64,000 nucleotides of DNA from positions 1-64,000 of the forward strand of contig JACEFZ010027120.1 of assembly GCA_014155875.1 (NCBI GenBank). The letters run 5' to 3'. This DNA is from Cepaea nemoralis. Its lineage: Eukaryota; Mollusca; Gastropoda; Stylommatophora; Helicidae. The notes under the pieces were generated by a model. It was given only the letters and a program-made list of their open reading frames with translations. It did no database searches and had not been told where the DNA came from. Position numbers and translations under genes: made by a program. Positions within the stretch are counted from its first letter, which is position 1. Each line of letters begins with the position of its first letter. Positions 12,613-23,068 of this stretch are shown here, piece after piece.

Positions 12613-13299
12613 TGTCATGAGTTTAACGCTGATCCCTGCTTCCTCTACAATGATATTGACCTGACGTTTAACTGCTAGAGCTAAATTGTACAATCACATG
12701 TAGGACAGCCTCACTATGCTGACTCCAACATAAATCCAACAACAAAGTCATTCGAGTGAACTGAGATATAATTTATCGCAGGCAACTTCAACAGCAAACG
12801 TGAGCGAGTGAGCGCATCCAGTCTTGAGTCTTTCGCACCGCACTTTCGCTCTTGCTTCTCCAGTCGCTATTCATCTATCTAGACTGTGTGGATAGTTGGG
12901 CACCAAGCGGGCCCCCTGCCATGAGAATGAATGTCTAACAAACGCCTACCTTCCTCTGTCATATACCAGCTATGCCAGCGACCGTGGCATCAGGATAGCC
13001 AAGAGTACCTGTAGTCAATTGCCGGAATACACCTAGAGCGACTTCATGTGGATATCGAGGATTGGCAGCATCATAAAGGCCGGTATTCTGTGACTGGTGT
13101 TGAAGCACGTCCTAACTTGTCTTTGCTGGATCACAAACTAAAGCTTAAGCCGTTACGGTGTTAGGTGACGTCGTACAATGACGTCTAAATTGCGTTCAAT
13201 GTTGGTGTCACAATGTTCACCATTTGTGACACCCGTTATCTTCTTCTTTGATGCGCTAACTCATCAATTGCCTGCCTCACTGTCATTTACTACATGACA
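12613..13299 (-). repeat. LTR of element A (5' LTR by transcription)
   Basis: 687 bp, bounded by TGTCATG and CATGACA, and a direct repeat of 3970-4660. Its outer edge touches GACAT and its inner edge touches the primer-binding site. Confidence 0.88.
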
Positions 13300-13304
13300 G
13301 ACAT
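13300..13304. other. Target-site duplication GACAT, right copy
   Basis: Exact match to 3965-3969. The following bases (TACAACGGCAGTCATCTGCC) match 33114-33132 except for two positions, so the pre-insertion site belonged to a repeat also present near 33.1 kb. Confidence 0.85.
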
Positions 13305-13375
13305 TACAACGGCAGTCATCTGCCTTGATAATAGTCATCGACCGCATCTAGTACAAAGCAAAATCTATGCTGCAA

Positions 13376-16238
13376 CTCATCTCATCTCATCTCATCATGT
13401 TCCTCTTGTTCCTTGCGGTGTCGAGGTGAAGTATAAACTTCGTGAGAGTGCCCGGTTATGGGCTTCGTATATCGACTTTCCCATGGATTCTGTTATTCCC
13501 TCAGTCCAACGTTTACGTGGTCGGCCTCTTCCTCTGTTTCCATCTGGTCTGTACATCATTGCTTGTTGTGGCATGCTGTTGACTGGTAGCCTACTTGCAT
13601 GGCCAAACCATTTGACTTGCTGCTTTCTAATAAAATCTAGAGCAGCTTTAACCCCTACTTTAGTCCTGATTTCTTCATTTCTGATCTTATCTCTTCTTGA
13701 TACGTTGAGTATTCTTCTCAGAAACCTCATTTCTGTTGTTGTGATTTTTCTTTTCTCTTTTTCTGTCATTGTCCAGGTTTGGCATTGGTAGCAGAGAGTT
13801 GGTAGGAAGATTGTGTTGTAAAGTGCTTTCTTAGTAGTTATTGATACATGTTTGTTCTTTAGTATTGGTGCCATTTGTCCAATGAGTTGATTTGCCTTAT
13901 TGCACCTATTTTCGATCTCGTCTTCTGATCTGCCATTTGATGATATTATACTTCCTAGGTACTTGAAGCTCTTTACTTGTTTCAAGGGATGTTCGTTTAG
14001 GTGAATTGTTGCTGTTTGTTCTTCTTTAGTTATAGTCATTACCTCTGTTTTGCTTGTGCTAATTTTCATGTTATGTTCCCTACACATTTCGTTTAGACTA
14101 TTCATGTGGTCTTGTAATTCAGCTTCTGATTTTGCTATTAGTGCTTGGTCGTCCGCAAACAGGAGTTCTCTAATGGTTAGATTTGCAGATGGTTCTTCTT
14201 CTGTGTTCTCGTCATGCGGTATTCTTGCTGTCTCTGCTTGGCTGGTTTCTTTACATATGTTGTCTATATATGTTATGAACAAGAGAGGGGACAGGACACA
14301 ACCTTGTCGTACTCCAGATCTTATGGTGAAGGGTTCTGAGTGTTCTCCAGTTGCTCTCACTATGCATTCACTGTTGTTGTATAAACTTCTGCATAGGTTT
14401 GTTAGATGTGTACTCACTCCATATTGTTTAAGGATTTCCCACAGCTTGTTTCTATCTACCCTATCAAATGCCTTTTCTTGGTCGACAAAGGCTAAGTAGA
14501 GTGTTTCATTGAATTCAATTGATTTTTCTATAAGTTGTCTAAGAGCAAAAATGGCGTCTGTGCATCCTTTGTTTTTCCTAAATCCAAGCTGCGTTTCGCT
14601 TAGCTGGGGTTCTAAAGTAGTTCGTAATCTTTTTTCAAGAATTTTGCAAAATATTTTCCCAGTATGACTCAACAGTGAAATGCCTCTGTATTGTGTGCAA
14701 TCTCTTTTGCTGCCTTTGTTTTTCCAAATTGGGATAATTATGGCATTTCCCCAGTCTCGTGGTGTCTGTTGTTCTACCCAAACATGGTTGAATAGTCTAT
14801 GTAGCCAAGCTGTTCCTACTTCCCTTGCTGCTTTAATTAGTTCATTTGGTATTTCATCCTGTCCTGGTGATTTGTTTAATGGGGCTAATCTGATGGCTTC
14901 TATAATTTCTTCTTTTAGTATGTCTGGTTCTAGTTCCTCGGTGACATCTGTGTAGGTCTCTTGAATTCCTGTGACATCTGATGGGATGTTGAGAAGTTGT
15001 TCGAAATACTGCTTCCATCTTATTAGGATCTGTTTTTGTTCACTTATTGGTTCTCCATTTTCGCTGTTAATTATTTCAGTTGGGTCAAAGGGTTCTCCTC
15101 TGGTTCGCATTGCACTTATCTTTTTGTAGAAGTTTCTGGTTGCCTCCTTGTAGTTTTTATTTAGGGTTTCTCCATACTCTTCCCAGTCTTTTTGTTTTTC
15201 CCTCTTTACTATTCTACTCACATGTCTTCTCGCTATTCTGTATTCTCTGTAATCACATTCCTGTTTGCTCTTCAACCACTTTTTATATTTTTCCTTTTTT
15301 TCTTTTACCGCTTTCTTTACTTCTGCGTTCCACCAACTTGTTATTTTCTTTATCCGTGTTTTGCGTTTTTTCGTGGTTCCGCATGTTATTTTTGCAGTAT
15401 TTAAAATGCTTGATTTGAATATCTCCCATTCTTCTTCCACTGTTTTTCTTTCCGTAGGTAATTTTACAAAGAGTTCAGTTAGTTCTTTCTCATAATTTTC
15501 CCTTACTGCCTCGTCTTTAAGGTTTTTTAAGTTTACTGATTCGCATGGCATGTATTTTCCTGCTCTTTGTCTTCTTCTTCTAATGGTTCTTATTGTGGCA
15601 ACGACTGCTTTATGATCTGTGTTTATACTGAAATTGGGCACTGCTCTTGCATCTAATATATTTCTCTTTCTGTTATTTCTTGTTAATATAAAATCAATTT
15701 GGCTTTTAGTATCTAGATTGTTCCATTTATACCAGGTGTATACTTGCGAATCTTTATGTTTATAGAATGTGTTTGTTATATAGAGGTCGTGTTGGCTGCA
15801 AAGCTCTATCAGTCTACTTCCGTTATCATTCCTTTCATTTTGCTGATCTCCAAATGCTCCCAGGTGTTTTTCTATGCCCACTCTGTTATGTCCTAGTCTT
15901 GCATTGAAGTCTCCCATAACTATGATGTTGTCCTGCTTATCTATTTTGTTTAGCACATCATGTATGTCTTCGTAGAAGTCCTCGCATTCTTGCTCATTAT
16001 TGTTTGCATTACATGGTGCGTATATCTGTACATATGTTGTGATTGTTTGTTCTTTTATTCTCACTGTTATGATTCTTTCTGATATATATTTTATTTCTAG
16101 TATTCCTCTTGCTAGCCGTGGTTCGATGACTATTCCCACACCGTGTCTTGCCCTTTCTTGCTGTTCTACTCCAGAGTAAACAAACGTGTAACTGCGGTGG
16201 AGCTCCTTGCATCCTTTCCCTTTTGTTCTTTTTTGACA
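13376..16238 (-). mobile_element. 5'-truncated endonuclease/RT LINE (family D)
   Basis: The 3' end, at the left, carries a short tail of GATGA units (13378-13397 on the minus strand). The 5' edge falls inside the endonuclease domain, where sequence changes at about 16238 into the zinc-knuckle region of Ty3 element B. Truncation at the 5' end is typical of target-primed reverse transcription. The gag region expected upstream of element B is absent, so the insertion was either accompanied by a deletion or followed by one. Confidence 0.8.
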
Positions 16239-16307
16239 CAAAAAGGGATATATAGTGCAATGCCCACAATTTAAGAGACAACACGGGTCGCTTGAAATGT
16301 GAGACAA
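13395..16307 (-). CDS. LINE ORF2-like endonuclease-reverse transcriptase, 970 codons
   Basis: This single open frame encodes an apurinic-type endonuclease and a reverse transcriptase, which nick target DNA and copy the RNA into it. Endonuclease motifs: GDFNA (132-136), SQIDFIL (202-208), TDHKAVV (230-236). RT motifs: AFVDQEKAFD (605-614), GVRQGCVLSP (665-674), FADD (717-720, the catalytic pair intact, F replacing the usual Y) and FKYLGSIIS (781-789). A C-terminal WFGHASRLP segment with a GRGRPRKRW basic patch is typical of this LINE group. The N-terminal endonuclease region is missing, and roughly the first 25 residues read into neighbouring Ty3 sequence. The lack of stops over 970 codons suggests a young copy. 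Similar proteins are often mislabelled as craniofacial development protein 2-like. Confidence 0.85.
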   Translation of the reverse strand: MSHISSDPCCLLNCGHCTIYPFLCQKRTKGKGCKELHRSYTFVYSGVEQQERARHGVGIVIEPRLARGILEIKYISERIITVRIKEQTITTYVQIYAPCNANNNEQECEDFYEDIHDVLNKIDKQDNIIVMGDFNARLGHNRVGIEKHLGAFGDQQNERNDNGSRLIELCSQHDLYITNTFYKHKDSQVYTWYKWNNLDTKSQIDFILTRNNRKRNILDARAVPNFSINTDHKAVVATIRTIRRRRQRAGKYMPCESVNLKNLKDEAVRENYEKELTELFVKLPTERKTVEEEWEIFKSSILNTAKITCGTTKKRKTRIKKITSWWNAEVKKAVKEKKEKYKKWLKSKQECDYREYRIARRHVSRIVKREKQKDWEEYGETLNKNYKEATRNFYKKISAMRTRGEPFDPTEIINSENGEPISEQKQILIRWKQYFEQLLNIPSDVTGIQETYTDVTEELEPDILKEEIIEAIRLAPLNKSPGQDEIPNELIKAAREVGTAWLHRLFNHVWVEQQTPRDWGNAIIIPIWKNKGSKRDCTQYRGISLLSHTGKIFCKILEKRLRTTLEPQLSETQLGFRKNKGCTDAIFALRQLIEKSIEFNETLYLAFVDQEKAFDRVDRNKLWEILKQYGVSTHLTNLCRSLYNNSECIVRATGEHSEPFTIRSGVRQGCVLSPLLFITYIDNICKETSQAETARIPHDENTEEEPSANLTIRELLFADDQALIAKSEAELQDHMNSLNEMCREHNMKISTSKTEVMTITKEEQTATIHLNEHPLKQVKSFKYLGSIISSNGRSEDEIENRCNKANQLIGQMAPILKNKHVSITTKKALYNTIFLPTLCYQCQTWTMTEKEKRKITTTEMRFLRRILNVSRRDKIRNEEIRTKVGVKAALDFIRKQQVKWFGHASRLPVNSMPQQAMMYRPDGNRGRGRPRKRWTEGITESMGKSIYEAHNRALSRSLYFTSTPQGTRGT

Positions 16308-17630
16308 AAACCGGAACTATGACTCTCACATTAAAAATTTAACAGCACAGAAAATAAACAAATGTGACAACTACAAAGACAACCTCTCATATAGTTTCGG
16401 GCATATAGCCAGGCAATGTATAATAAGACAGGGATGGAAAGAAGCCAGACTACTTATATAATCACCAGTAGTGACACTGACGATTTTGAAGACACGAATG
16501 CTCTCACAGTAGATACAGTCCATGACAACACATAGTGCGACACTTGTAGAGACTTTCATGAACACGGCAACCTAGTGTGTGGCCATAGCGTGCAGATACA
16601 CGAAGCTAATGTAGTTAGTATCCAAAATGGCACCCTCAATGTTCACCAAGCATGGGTTAATGGATCACCAACAACGTGTGTCAGAGACACTGGCGCATCT
16701 ATAGTAGGGGTAGACGAGAGACTAGTAGATAGGAAAGACTACACAGGCAGTAGTGTTACTTGAAGACCGTTTGGGGAACGGTAGAGATATATGATATAGC
16801 ATGGGTCTCCATAAAACGTCCCTATTATGAAGGAAGACTATGCGCTGCGGAACTGCCTAACCTATGTGCAGGTTTGATGATCTGTAACATCCCACATGTA
16901 ACAGACAGTACGGGAAAAGACGCAATTCAGGAGGAAATGAGGTGTATACCAACTAACGCATGTACGAGAAGGAAACTCAAAGATATAGAAGAGAAAGAAG
17001 AACAGGTCACACCACAGGTTACCCCGACTGACAGAAGTACAGATCCATCAGACAACAGACAAATCCCACTGACAGTAACTAAAGACGTCAGTACACAACA
17101 TAAACACGACATATCATTACGAATAGATTTCCATAAGGTTAGCTTGTCCCATAAAGGTAAGCAGGTTATTGGCATAACCTATGTCTCAGATAACGGAGCT
17201 ACTACCTTATCCTGTTCGACAGACAGGATGCTCTCTAATGTTTACAAAATCTACAATGCCTCGAAGTTTACAAAGTTCGATTGTGATGGAACAACATAAT
17301 CAAACAAATACAGAGGACTATACAGAGGCCCCTATTTGTGCACTGACGTCTTTAAACATAACCCATGTTGAATGGCAGTTAACTGGTTTGAATGGGTGGT
17401 TACACACATGTATTCACACACCAGGGAATACATCACAACATGGTTGTATACATTAAAGTGTGAACACAGAAAGCAATTTAAACTCGTTAGCACCACCTTA
17501 AGAATAGTAATTCTTACCATACTATTTAAACTATTTTCTGCAACATACATCTGTCTTACAACTCTGATATTTTTCGAATCAACAAACGCAAAACGTAAAA
17601 TTAGAAACATAAATTCAGAAAAGACATAAT
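16239..17630 (+). pseudogene. Ty3-type element B: zinc-knuckle relic, retropepsin, spacer
   Basis: The fragment starts within sequence that aligns to the Gag/zinc-knuckle end of element C (about 16277 onward against 35495 onward). A Cys-rich stretch leads to the retropepsin active site RDTGAS (Asp codon 16686-16688). The frame then meets a TGA at 16762-16764, followed by a frameshift, and resumes with GTVEIYDIAWV, YYEGRLCAAELPN and a degraded C-terminal motif. A Thr/Lys-rich spacer and a hydrophobic, basic tail follow to about 17629. No RT, RNase H or integrase was found. The conserved Asp is present, but the frame is broken, so the copy is inactive. Confidence 0.65.
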
Positions 17631-17778
17631 ACAAGTTCAAGAAAGATTATTGATCAACAAATTTAAAATTTATTTTACTTCTCATTGTCCTGGTTTATTA
17701 AAAAGAAATAATGTGGAAAACACGCCCAAGTTTGGTTATCAAAATTATAAATTATTAAAGCTACCAACACCAAAATTT

Positions 17779-17786
<8 letters not shown>

Positions 17787-17817
<31 letters not shown>

Positions 17818-17840
17818 TATTCATTCATTCATTCATTCAT
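17787..17840. repeat. (AAT)n and (ATTC)n microsatellite
   Basis: A run of AAT trinucleotides is followed by four or five ATTC units. ATTC/GAAT tails occur on family R LINEs elsewhere here, so the second part could mark a retroposed end, but no LINE coding follows. Confidence 0.8.
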
Positions 17841-18539
17841 TGGCACCTTGCCGTCTTGACAGACGATAGTTTGTGCTTTAAAAAGGCATAATAACTTTTA
17901 CCTATGGCGGTAGCGAATGTGACTGATAAGGCCAATTCGCGCTGTAAATGTCCGTTCACTGTGGGTGCATGTAAACACGTGGTCATTTCCACTATCATGC
18001 ACCATCTTACGTCTCACACGCTCGGTGTGTGACTTATCTGCAATAATTTTCTCCTATGTCTTTATACCATTTCTGAGGTTTGCCCTCCATGCAACACGTT
18101 CAGAGCGACTTGCTCTCAATGTGCATTTCCGAGACCAGTTAAGACCAGGGATAAAGTTATTGCCTTTCCATAGCACAAAGCCTGGGCTAATATATAGAGA
18201 TCATGTGTTGCCCATGCAGCATGATCCCTCTCTCGGCCTGCCTAGTTCACTCCAGAGGAAAGGTAACACCCCTACATCTGGAACAAGACAAGCTGCAGAA
18301 GCTGCCGGATCAGCAAAGCAATGCTCTAACTGTCCGCCTGTCGGAGCTTCGATCCTAGACCAGCCGTCAACCAAGGCTTAGGGCCTGGTCTGCCCTGTCA
18401 TGACATTTTGTCTTTAGGTTGCATTTCCTTGCACCAGGGTAAGGCTTGTACCCTCCTAATTGCGCTTTTCCGCCCGAAGCCGTTGGCACAATGTGGGGTT
18501 TTGGGTTTGGTAAGCGCACAATGTGGGGTTTCATAAGTT
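17841..18539. other. Unrecognised moderately GC-rich segment
   Basis: A plus-strand frame of 138 codons (17965-18381) is open but matches nothing I know, and the base composition differs from the AT-rich flanks. CACAATGTGGGGTTT occurs twice (about 18488-18502 and 18516-18530). It may be a dispersed repeat; I do not assign a function. Confidence 0.35.
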
Positions 18540-18614
18540 TGGTGATATACAAAACAACTACAATCACCACAACAATAATATACAACGGCGTACACATTTA
18601 AAATCACCGCAAAC

Positions 18615-18765
18615 AATACTACAAACTAACATGTAAGACAACTGCAGTTATCACAAACAATATTACTTAATGACATACACAACAACTACAATCACCACAA
18701 ACAATATTACTTAATGACATACACAACAAATACAATCACCACAAACAATAATACGCAATGTAGAG
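18615..18765. repeat. 44-bp minisatellite, about 3-4 copies
   Basis: Units contain CTACAATCACCACAAACAAT and TACTTAATGACATACACAAC. The first copy is diverged and the last two are nearly identical. Confidence 0.75.
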
Positions 18766-18865
18766 CACATAAACAATGCTTACATCAAATAAACAGATAA
18801 CACCAAACTGTAATATTGCAATGGAAGGTAAAATGCTTAACCAATTAAAATAAATTCAAACATTT

Positions 18866-19045
18866 GGGGGAAATCATCACATCAGATGGAAGATGCGCTA
18901 TATGGATTAAGCGCAGAATAAGGCAAGCAAAAGTTGAATTTCAGAAGATGTCAAAGAATATTAGGTAATAAATCACGTTCAGTGAATGTAATAAAACTTG
19001 TGCTGAAATATTATACCCAACCTGTTTTGTTGTATGGCATTCATT
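18866..19045 (+). pseudogene. LINE reverse-transcriptase C-terminal fragment
   Basis: With one frameshift near 18960 the plus strand reads GEIITSDGRCAIWIKRRI, then SVNVIKLVLKYY and PVLLYG. This is the conserved region after the RT palm in endonuclease-type LINEs (usually YLGxxITSDGR ... PVLLYGCE). No catalytic RT motifs remain. Its right end merges into a minisatellite made from the same sequence. Confidence 0.65.
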
Positions 19046-19250
19046 GTTGTTTGACAATGAACCTGTTTTGTTGTATGACAGTGATTGGTGTTTCACAGTG
19101 AAGATGTTCTGTTGTATGACAGTCACTATTGTTTGACAGTTAACCTGTGCTGTTGTATGTCAAGTCATTGTTGTTTGACTGTGAACCTCTTCTGTTATAA
19201 GTCAGTCATTGTTGTTTGACAGTGACTCTGTTCTTTTGTATGGAAGAGAT
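19015..19250. repeat. About 45-bp minisatellite derived from LINE codons
   Basis: Units resemble CCTGTTTTGTTGTATG followed by ACAGTCATTGTTGTTTGACAG. The first unit is the LINE sequence encoding PVLLYG, so the array started from that codon block. Five or so copies diverge progressively. Confidence 0.65.
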
Positions 19251-19256
19251 TGTATG

Positions 19257-20358
19257 GCAGAAATACCACACATAACTATATTAATCTTCAGAAAAACGTG
19301 CGATATACCACATCTGACTACCCTCGCCACAAGTCTAATATATAATATACCACATCTCACTAACAAAACACCTGACGAACGTGTGATATACCACACCTCA
19401 CTAACTAAATCACCGGTCGGAGTGTAATATGCCACACCACACTAACTAAATCACCGGTCGGAGTGTAATATATCACACCTCTCTAACTAAATCGCCGGTC
19501 GGAGTGTAATATACCACAACTGAATAACAAAATCACCAGATGGACATGTAATATACCACACCTCACTAACACAATCACCAGACGGACATGTAATATACCA
19601 CACCTCACTAACAAAATAACCAGACGGACATGTAATATACCACACCTCACTAACAAAACCACCAGACGGACATGTAATATATCAAACCTCTCTAACAAAA
19701 TCACCAGACGGACATGTAATATACCACACCTCACTAACTAAATCACCAGACGGACATGTAATATACCACACCTCACTAACAAAATCACCAGGCGGACATG
19801 TAATATACCACATCTCACTAACACAACCACCAGACGGACATGTAATATACCACACCTCACTAACTAAATCACCAGACGGACATGTAATATACCACACCTC
19901 ACTAACTAAATCACCAGACGGACATGTAATATACCACACCTCACTAACTAAATCACCAGACGGACATGTAATATACCACACCTCACTAACTAAATCACCA
20001 GACGGACATGTAATATACCACACCTCACTAACTAAATCACCAGACGGACATGTAATATACCACACCTCACTAACAAATCACCAGACGGACATGTAATATA
20101 CCACACCTCACTAACTAAACCACCAGACGAACGTGTAATATACCACACCTCACTAACTAAATCACCGGTCGGAGTGTACTATATCACACCACTCTAAGTA
20201 AATCGTCGGCCGGAGTGTAATATATCACACCTCTCTAACTAAATCACCGTTCGGAGTGTAATATATCACACCTCTCTAACTAAATCACCGGTCGGAGTGT
20301 AATATATCACACCTCTCTAACGCAATCACAGGTCGGAGTGTAATATATCACACCTCAC
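19257..20358. repeat. 42-bp satellite, block 1
   Basis: The main monomer carries GTAATATACCACACCTCACT followed by AACTAAATCACCAGACGGACAT; a 41-bp variant has CACCGGTCGGAGT. The first copies are degenerate, the middle copies (19560-20100) are very homogeneous, and the variant form dominates both edges. Because 42 is a multiple of three, both strands show long repetitive open frames of 14-residue units; these are not genes. Confidence 0.95.
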
Positions 20359-20962
20359 TGCCATATGACGGCACGCTCAACTAAACATATAAAAAGGAAA
20401 AACAGGATTATCCCATACGGACACACTAAAGTGGACGACAACAAGAGAAACCAAGGGGAACGTGGAAAACGTCAGACGACGGCAACGGGAGACGCTTCGA
20501 GACCACGACAACAGGACGGCTGTGTTTCTGTGGGTTCCGTGTAGAAGGGAATAAGATCTGGACGACGCAATGTTCTGAGAAGATCGGCAAGTGAGCAAAG
20601 AAAGGAGAGGGATTATTTTTGACGAAAATTCATTCAATGAAAGGACCGGGCCAAGAACACCTTAGACGAGTTTTGGAAAAACGACTAAACTACTTTGAAT
20701 GAACGACCTTGCTAACGCAATGGTGGAATTGGGGGATGATTCTTAGATAAATAAATAACCACCCGTCCCTGTCTGTAAGGACAGGTTATGTTCTAGAACA
20801 GTGTCCTGTTTGATTCTGCAGCATGCCTTAAAATTGCCGTCGGCTGGTTCGTGTCAATTCAATCAAGGTGAGAGTTTGTTTTCCATTTGTTAATTTAATT
20901 AACGAGCTTCATTAAGCGTTGGATTCCTTTTGAGTTTGCAAGGGAAGACATGCCTTACGGCA
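20359..20962. mobile_element. Solo LTR inserted in the 42-bp satellite
   Basis: A 604-bp non-satellite segment begins TGCCATATGACGGCA and ends TGCCTTACGGCA, giving TG...CA ends with TGCC/GGCA inverted termini. CTCAC occurs on both sides (20354-20358 and 20963-20967). Removing the insert and one CTCAC restores a continuous satellite monomer. A TATAAAAAGG box lies at about 20386 and AATAAA near 20747. There is no internal coding region, so this is best read as a solo LTR left by LTR-LTR recombination. It is unrelated by eye to the LTRs of element A. Confidence 0.7.
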
Positions 20963-20967
20963 CTCAC

Positions 20968-21601
20968 TAATCAAATCACCGGTCGGAGTGTAATATATCA
21001 CACCCCTCTAACTAAATCACTGGTCGGAGTGTAATATATCACATCTCTATAACTAAATTACCGGTCGGAGTGTAATATATCACACCTCTGTAACTAAATC
21101 ACCGGTCGGACAAGTAATATACCACAACTCACTAACAAAACCACCAGATGGACATGTGATATACCACACCTCACTAACAAAGATCACCAGACGGACATGT
21201 AATATACCACACCTCACTAACAAATCACCAGACGGACATGTAATATACCACACCTCACTAACACAATCACCAGACGGACATGTAATATACCACACCTCAC
21301 TAACACAATCACCAGACGGACATGTAATATACCACACCTCACTAACAAAATCACCAGACGGACATGTAATATACCACACCTCACTAACAAAATCACCAGA
21401 CGGACATGTAATATACCACACCTCACTAACAAAATCACCAGACGGACATGTAATATACCACACCTCACTAACACAATCACCAGACAGACATGTAATATAT
21501 CACACCTCACTAACGCAATCACCAGACAGACATGTAATATATCACACCTCACTAACGCAATCACCAGAGGGACATGTAATACATCACACCTCACTAACAA
21601 T
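20968..21601. repeat. 42-bp satellite, block 2
   Basis: The same monomers as block 1 resume directly after the solo LTR's target duplication. The first copies are the CACCGGTCGGAGT variant; later copies are the CAGACGGACAT form. The two blocks were one array before the LTR inserted. Confidence 0.95.
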
Positions 21602-21952
21602 TAATCGCTGACACATGACAGAAACTGTTACCGCGGTGTAATGTATGTAGGTATTCACTAATTCTAAGCTACTACATAATGAAGTGATCCGGCCAAGCTC
21701 CTTTTATCATCCCACACATGTTAAACATGTGCAGAAAGTTACTGGACATTCATGTTATTACAGGATCCCCCTATAGCCCCGTTATCAACGCCAATGGTCT
21801 TTCGGCCTGCTGGTAATGTGGCCGAATCCCCCTCCTTATGAAGGGTTGATATGGTATCCGCTGCATGTGCATGACACCCACCTGACCAACCTCTTGACGC
21901 ACTTGTTTGTCTAGTTGGCATATTTGGGCTTGAATATACACGAACATATTCA
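21602..21952. other. No gene recognised
   Basis: Short stretch between satellite and LINE. Only short open frames are present and I recognise nothing in it. Confidence 0.5.
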
Positions 21953-23068
21953 ACATGCGATTAATAATAGAGAAGTGCAGAGAATTTAATGTAAACTTAT
22001 TCTCATGTTTTGTAGATTATTCAAAGGCATTTGTCTGTGTACAGCATCAGAAACTTTGAGAAATCATGAGGAATATGGGGTTTTCATCACATGTAGTACA
22101 ACTCATAAAAATGCTCTATCTAGACCAACAAGCAGCAGTTAGAATAGATGGTGAGACATCAGATTGGTTTGACATCAAACAAGGTGTCCGTCAGGGCTGC
22201 GTGCTGTCGCCCTAATTGTTTAACCTGTAAGCCGAAAATATAATGAGAAATGTAAGAGATGATATAAACAGGGAGCTATATGATGCCCTAAATATCTGCG
22301 GTCATGACATACCAGAGATTCGATATGCTGATGATACAGTATTACTATCCACAACACAGAATGGCATAGAAAACATAATAGCCTCAACCCAATTGAATAG
22401 TGAAAATCACAACTTATATCTTAACAAAGGAAAGACAAAGATAATGCATACAGACAAATCTACCGTGGAGAAAGAAATATACGTTAATGGGGAAAAATTG
22501 GAGGTGGTGGAAAATTTTGAATATCTTGGGTCACTGATTACCAACAATGGTGACACAATGAAAGAAATTAAAGGGTGACTATCAATTGCTCTTCAAAGAC
22601 TAAAACAACTGAATAAATTATGGAGTGGGACAGGCAGAACTACAAAAATTAGATTAAGAGCTGTAAGACATGGACACTTACTAAACAAGATGAACAGCTC
22701 ATAAATGCCTTTGAATATAAATGTTATAGACGAGTTCTAAGAATATCTTGGGTAAAGAAAAGAACAAATGCATCCATACTTCAAGAGTTGAATATTGAAG
22801 AAGGTTGGCTATTAAAGACGATAAAACAAAGACAATTGAAATATTTTGGTCACTTTAAACGCCACGAAAGTTTGGAGAGAACAACAATGGAAGGATATGC
22901 CTGGGAAGAGAGGGAGAGGAAGGCCAAAGAGAAAATAGGTGCAGGATGTGGCGGATGATCTCCAGATGGGTGTATCAGACGCGGGACATCTTGCTTATGA
23001 TCGGGAGGTTTTCCGGAAGGTTGTTATGGCAGAGAGGTTCTGCAAGGGACATGCTACTGAATGAATGA
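21953..23068 (+). pseudogene. Family R LINE, 5'-truncated RT fragment with (GAAT) tail
   Basis: The translated plus strand runs from IIEKCREFNVN through the palm A region (DYSKAF), QGVRQGCVLSP and RYADDTVLL, to the C-terminal GKRGRGRPKR and HLAYDREVF blocks, with several stops and frameshifts. It closely matches the copies at 45.2, 50.6 and 53.3 kb. The 3' end is GGACATGCTACTGAATGAATGA. Only RT and the C-terminal domain are present; the endonuclease is missing. Its tail supplies the last codons and stop of the opposite-strand TNFR-like frame. Confidence 0.85.

Larger units (their letters stand above)
3970..13299 (-). mobile_element. Complete LTR retrotransposon, minus orientation (element A)
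   Basis: Two direct repeats of about 690 bp bound a 7.95-kb interior. Both start TGTCATG and end CATGACA, and GACAT flanks the whole. Orientation comes from three signals: a primer-binding site against the right LTR, a purine tract against the left LTR, and a minus-strand retropepsin frame. The retropepsin resembles those of elements B (16.2 kb) and C (34.3 kb), and C carries Ty3-type Gag and RNase H, so a Ty3/Gypsy origin is inferred. I could not find reverse transcriptase, RNase H or integrase in the interior; about 2.3 kb of it is a minisatellite. It therefore looks non-autonomous or decayed. The LTRs differ by scattered substitutions and small indels, so insertion is not very recent. Confidence 0.85.

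Noticed and set aside
14050..15495. Plus-strand hydrophobic frames
   Set aside because: Antisense shadows of the LINE RT frame 13395-16307.
17965..18381. 138-codon host gene
   Set aside because: No domain, no splice or codon evidence; left as unassigned sequence.
19682..21611. 14-residue repeat protein on either strand of the satellite
   Set aside because: Arises from the 42-bp unit length; both strands and several frames are equally open.
22243..22578. Host gene encoding a 111-residue protein
   Set aside because: It is the YADD region of a family R LINE RT, repeated at 50.6 and 53.9 kb.
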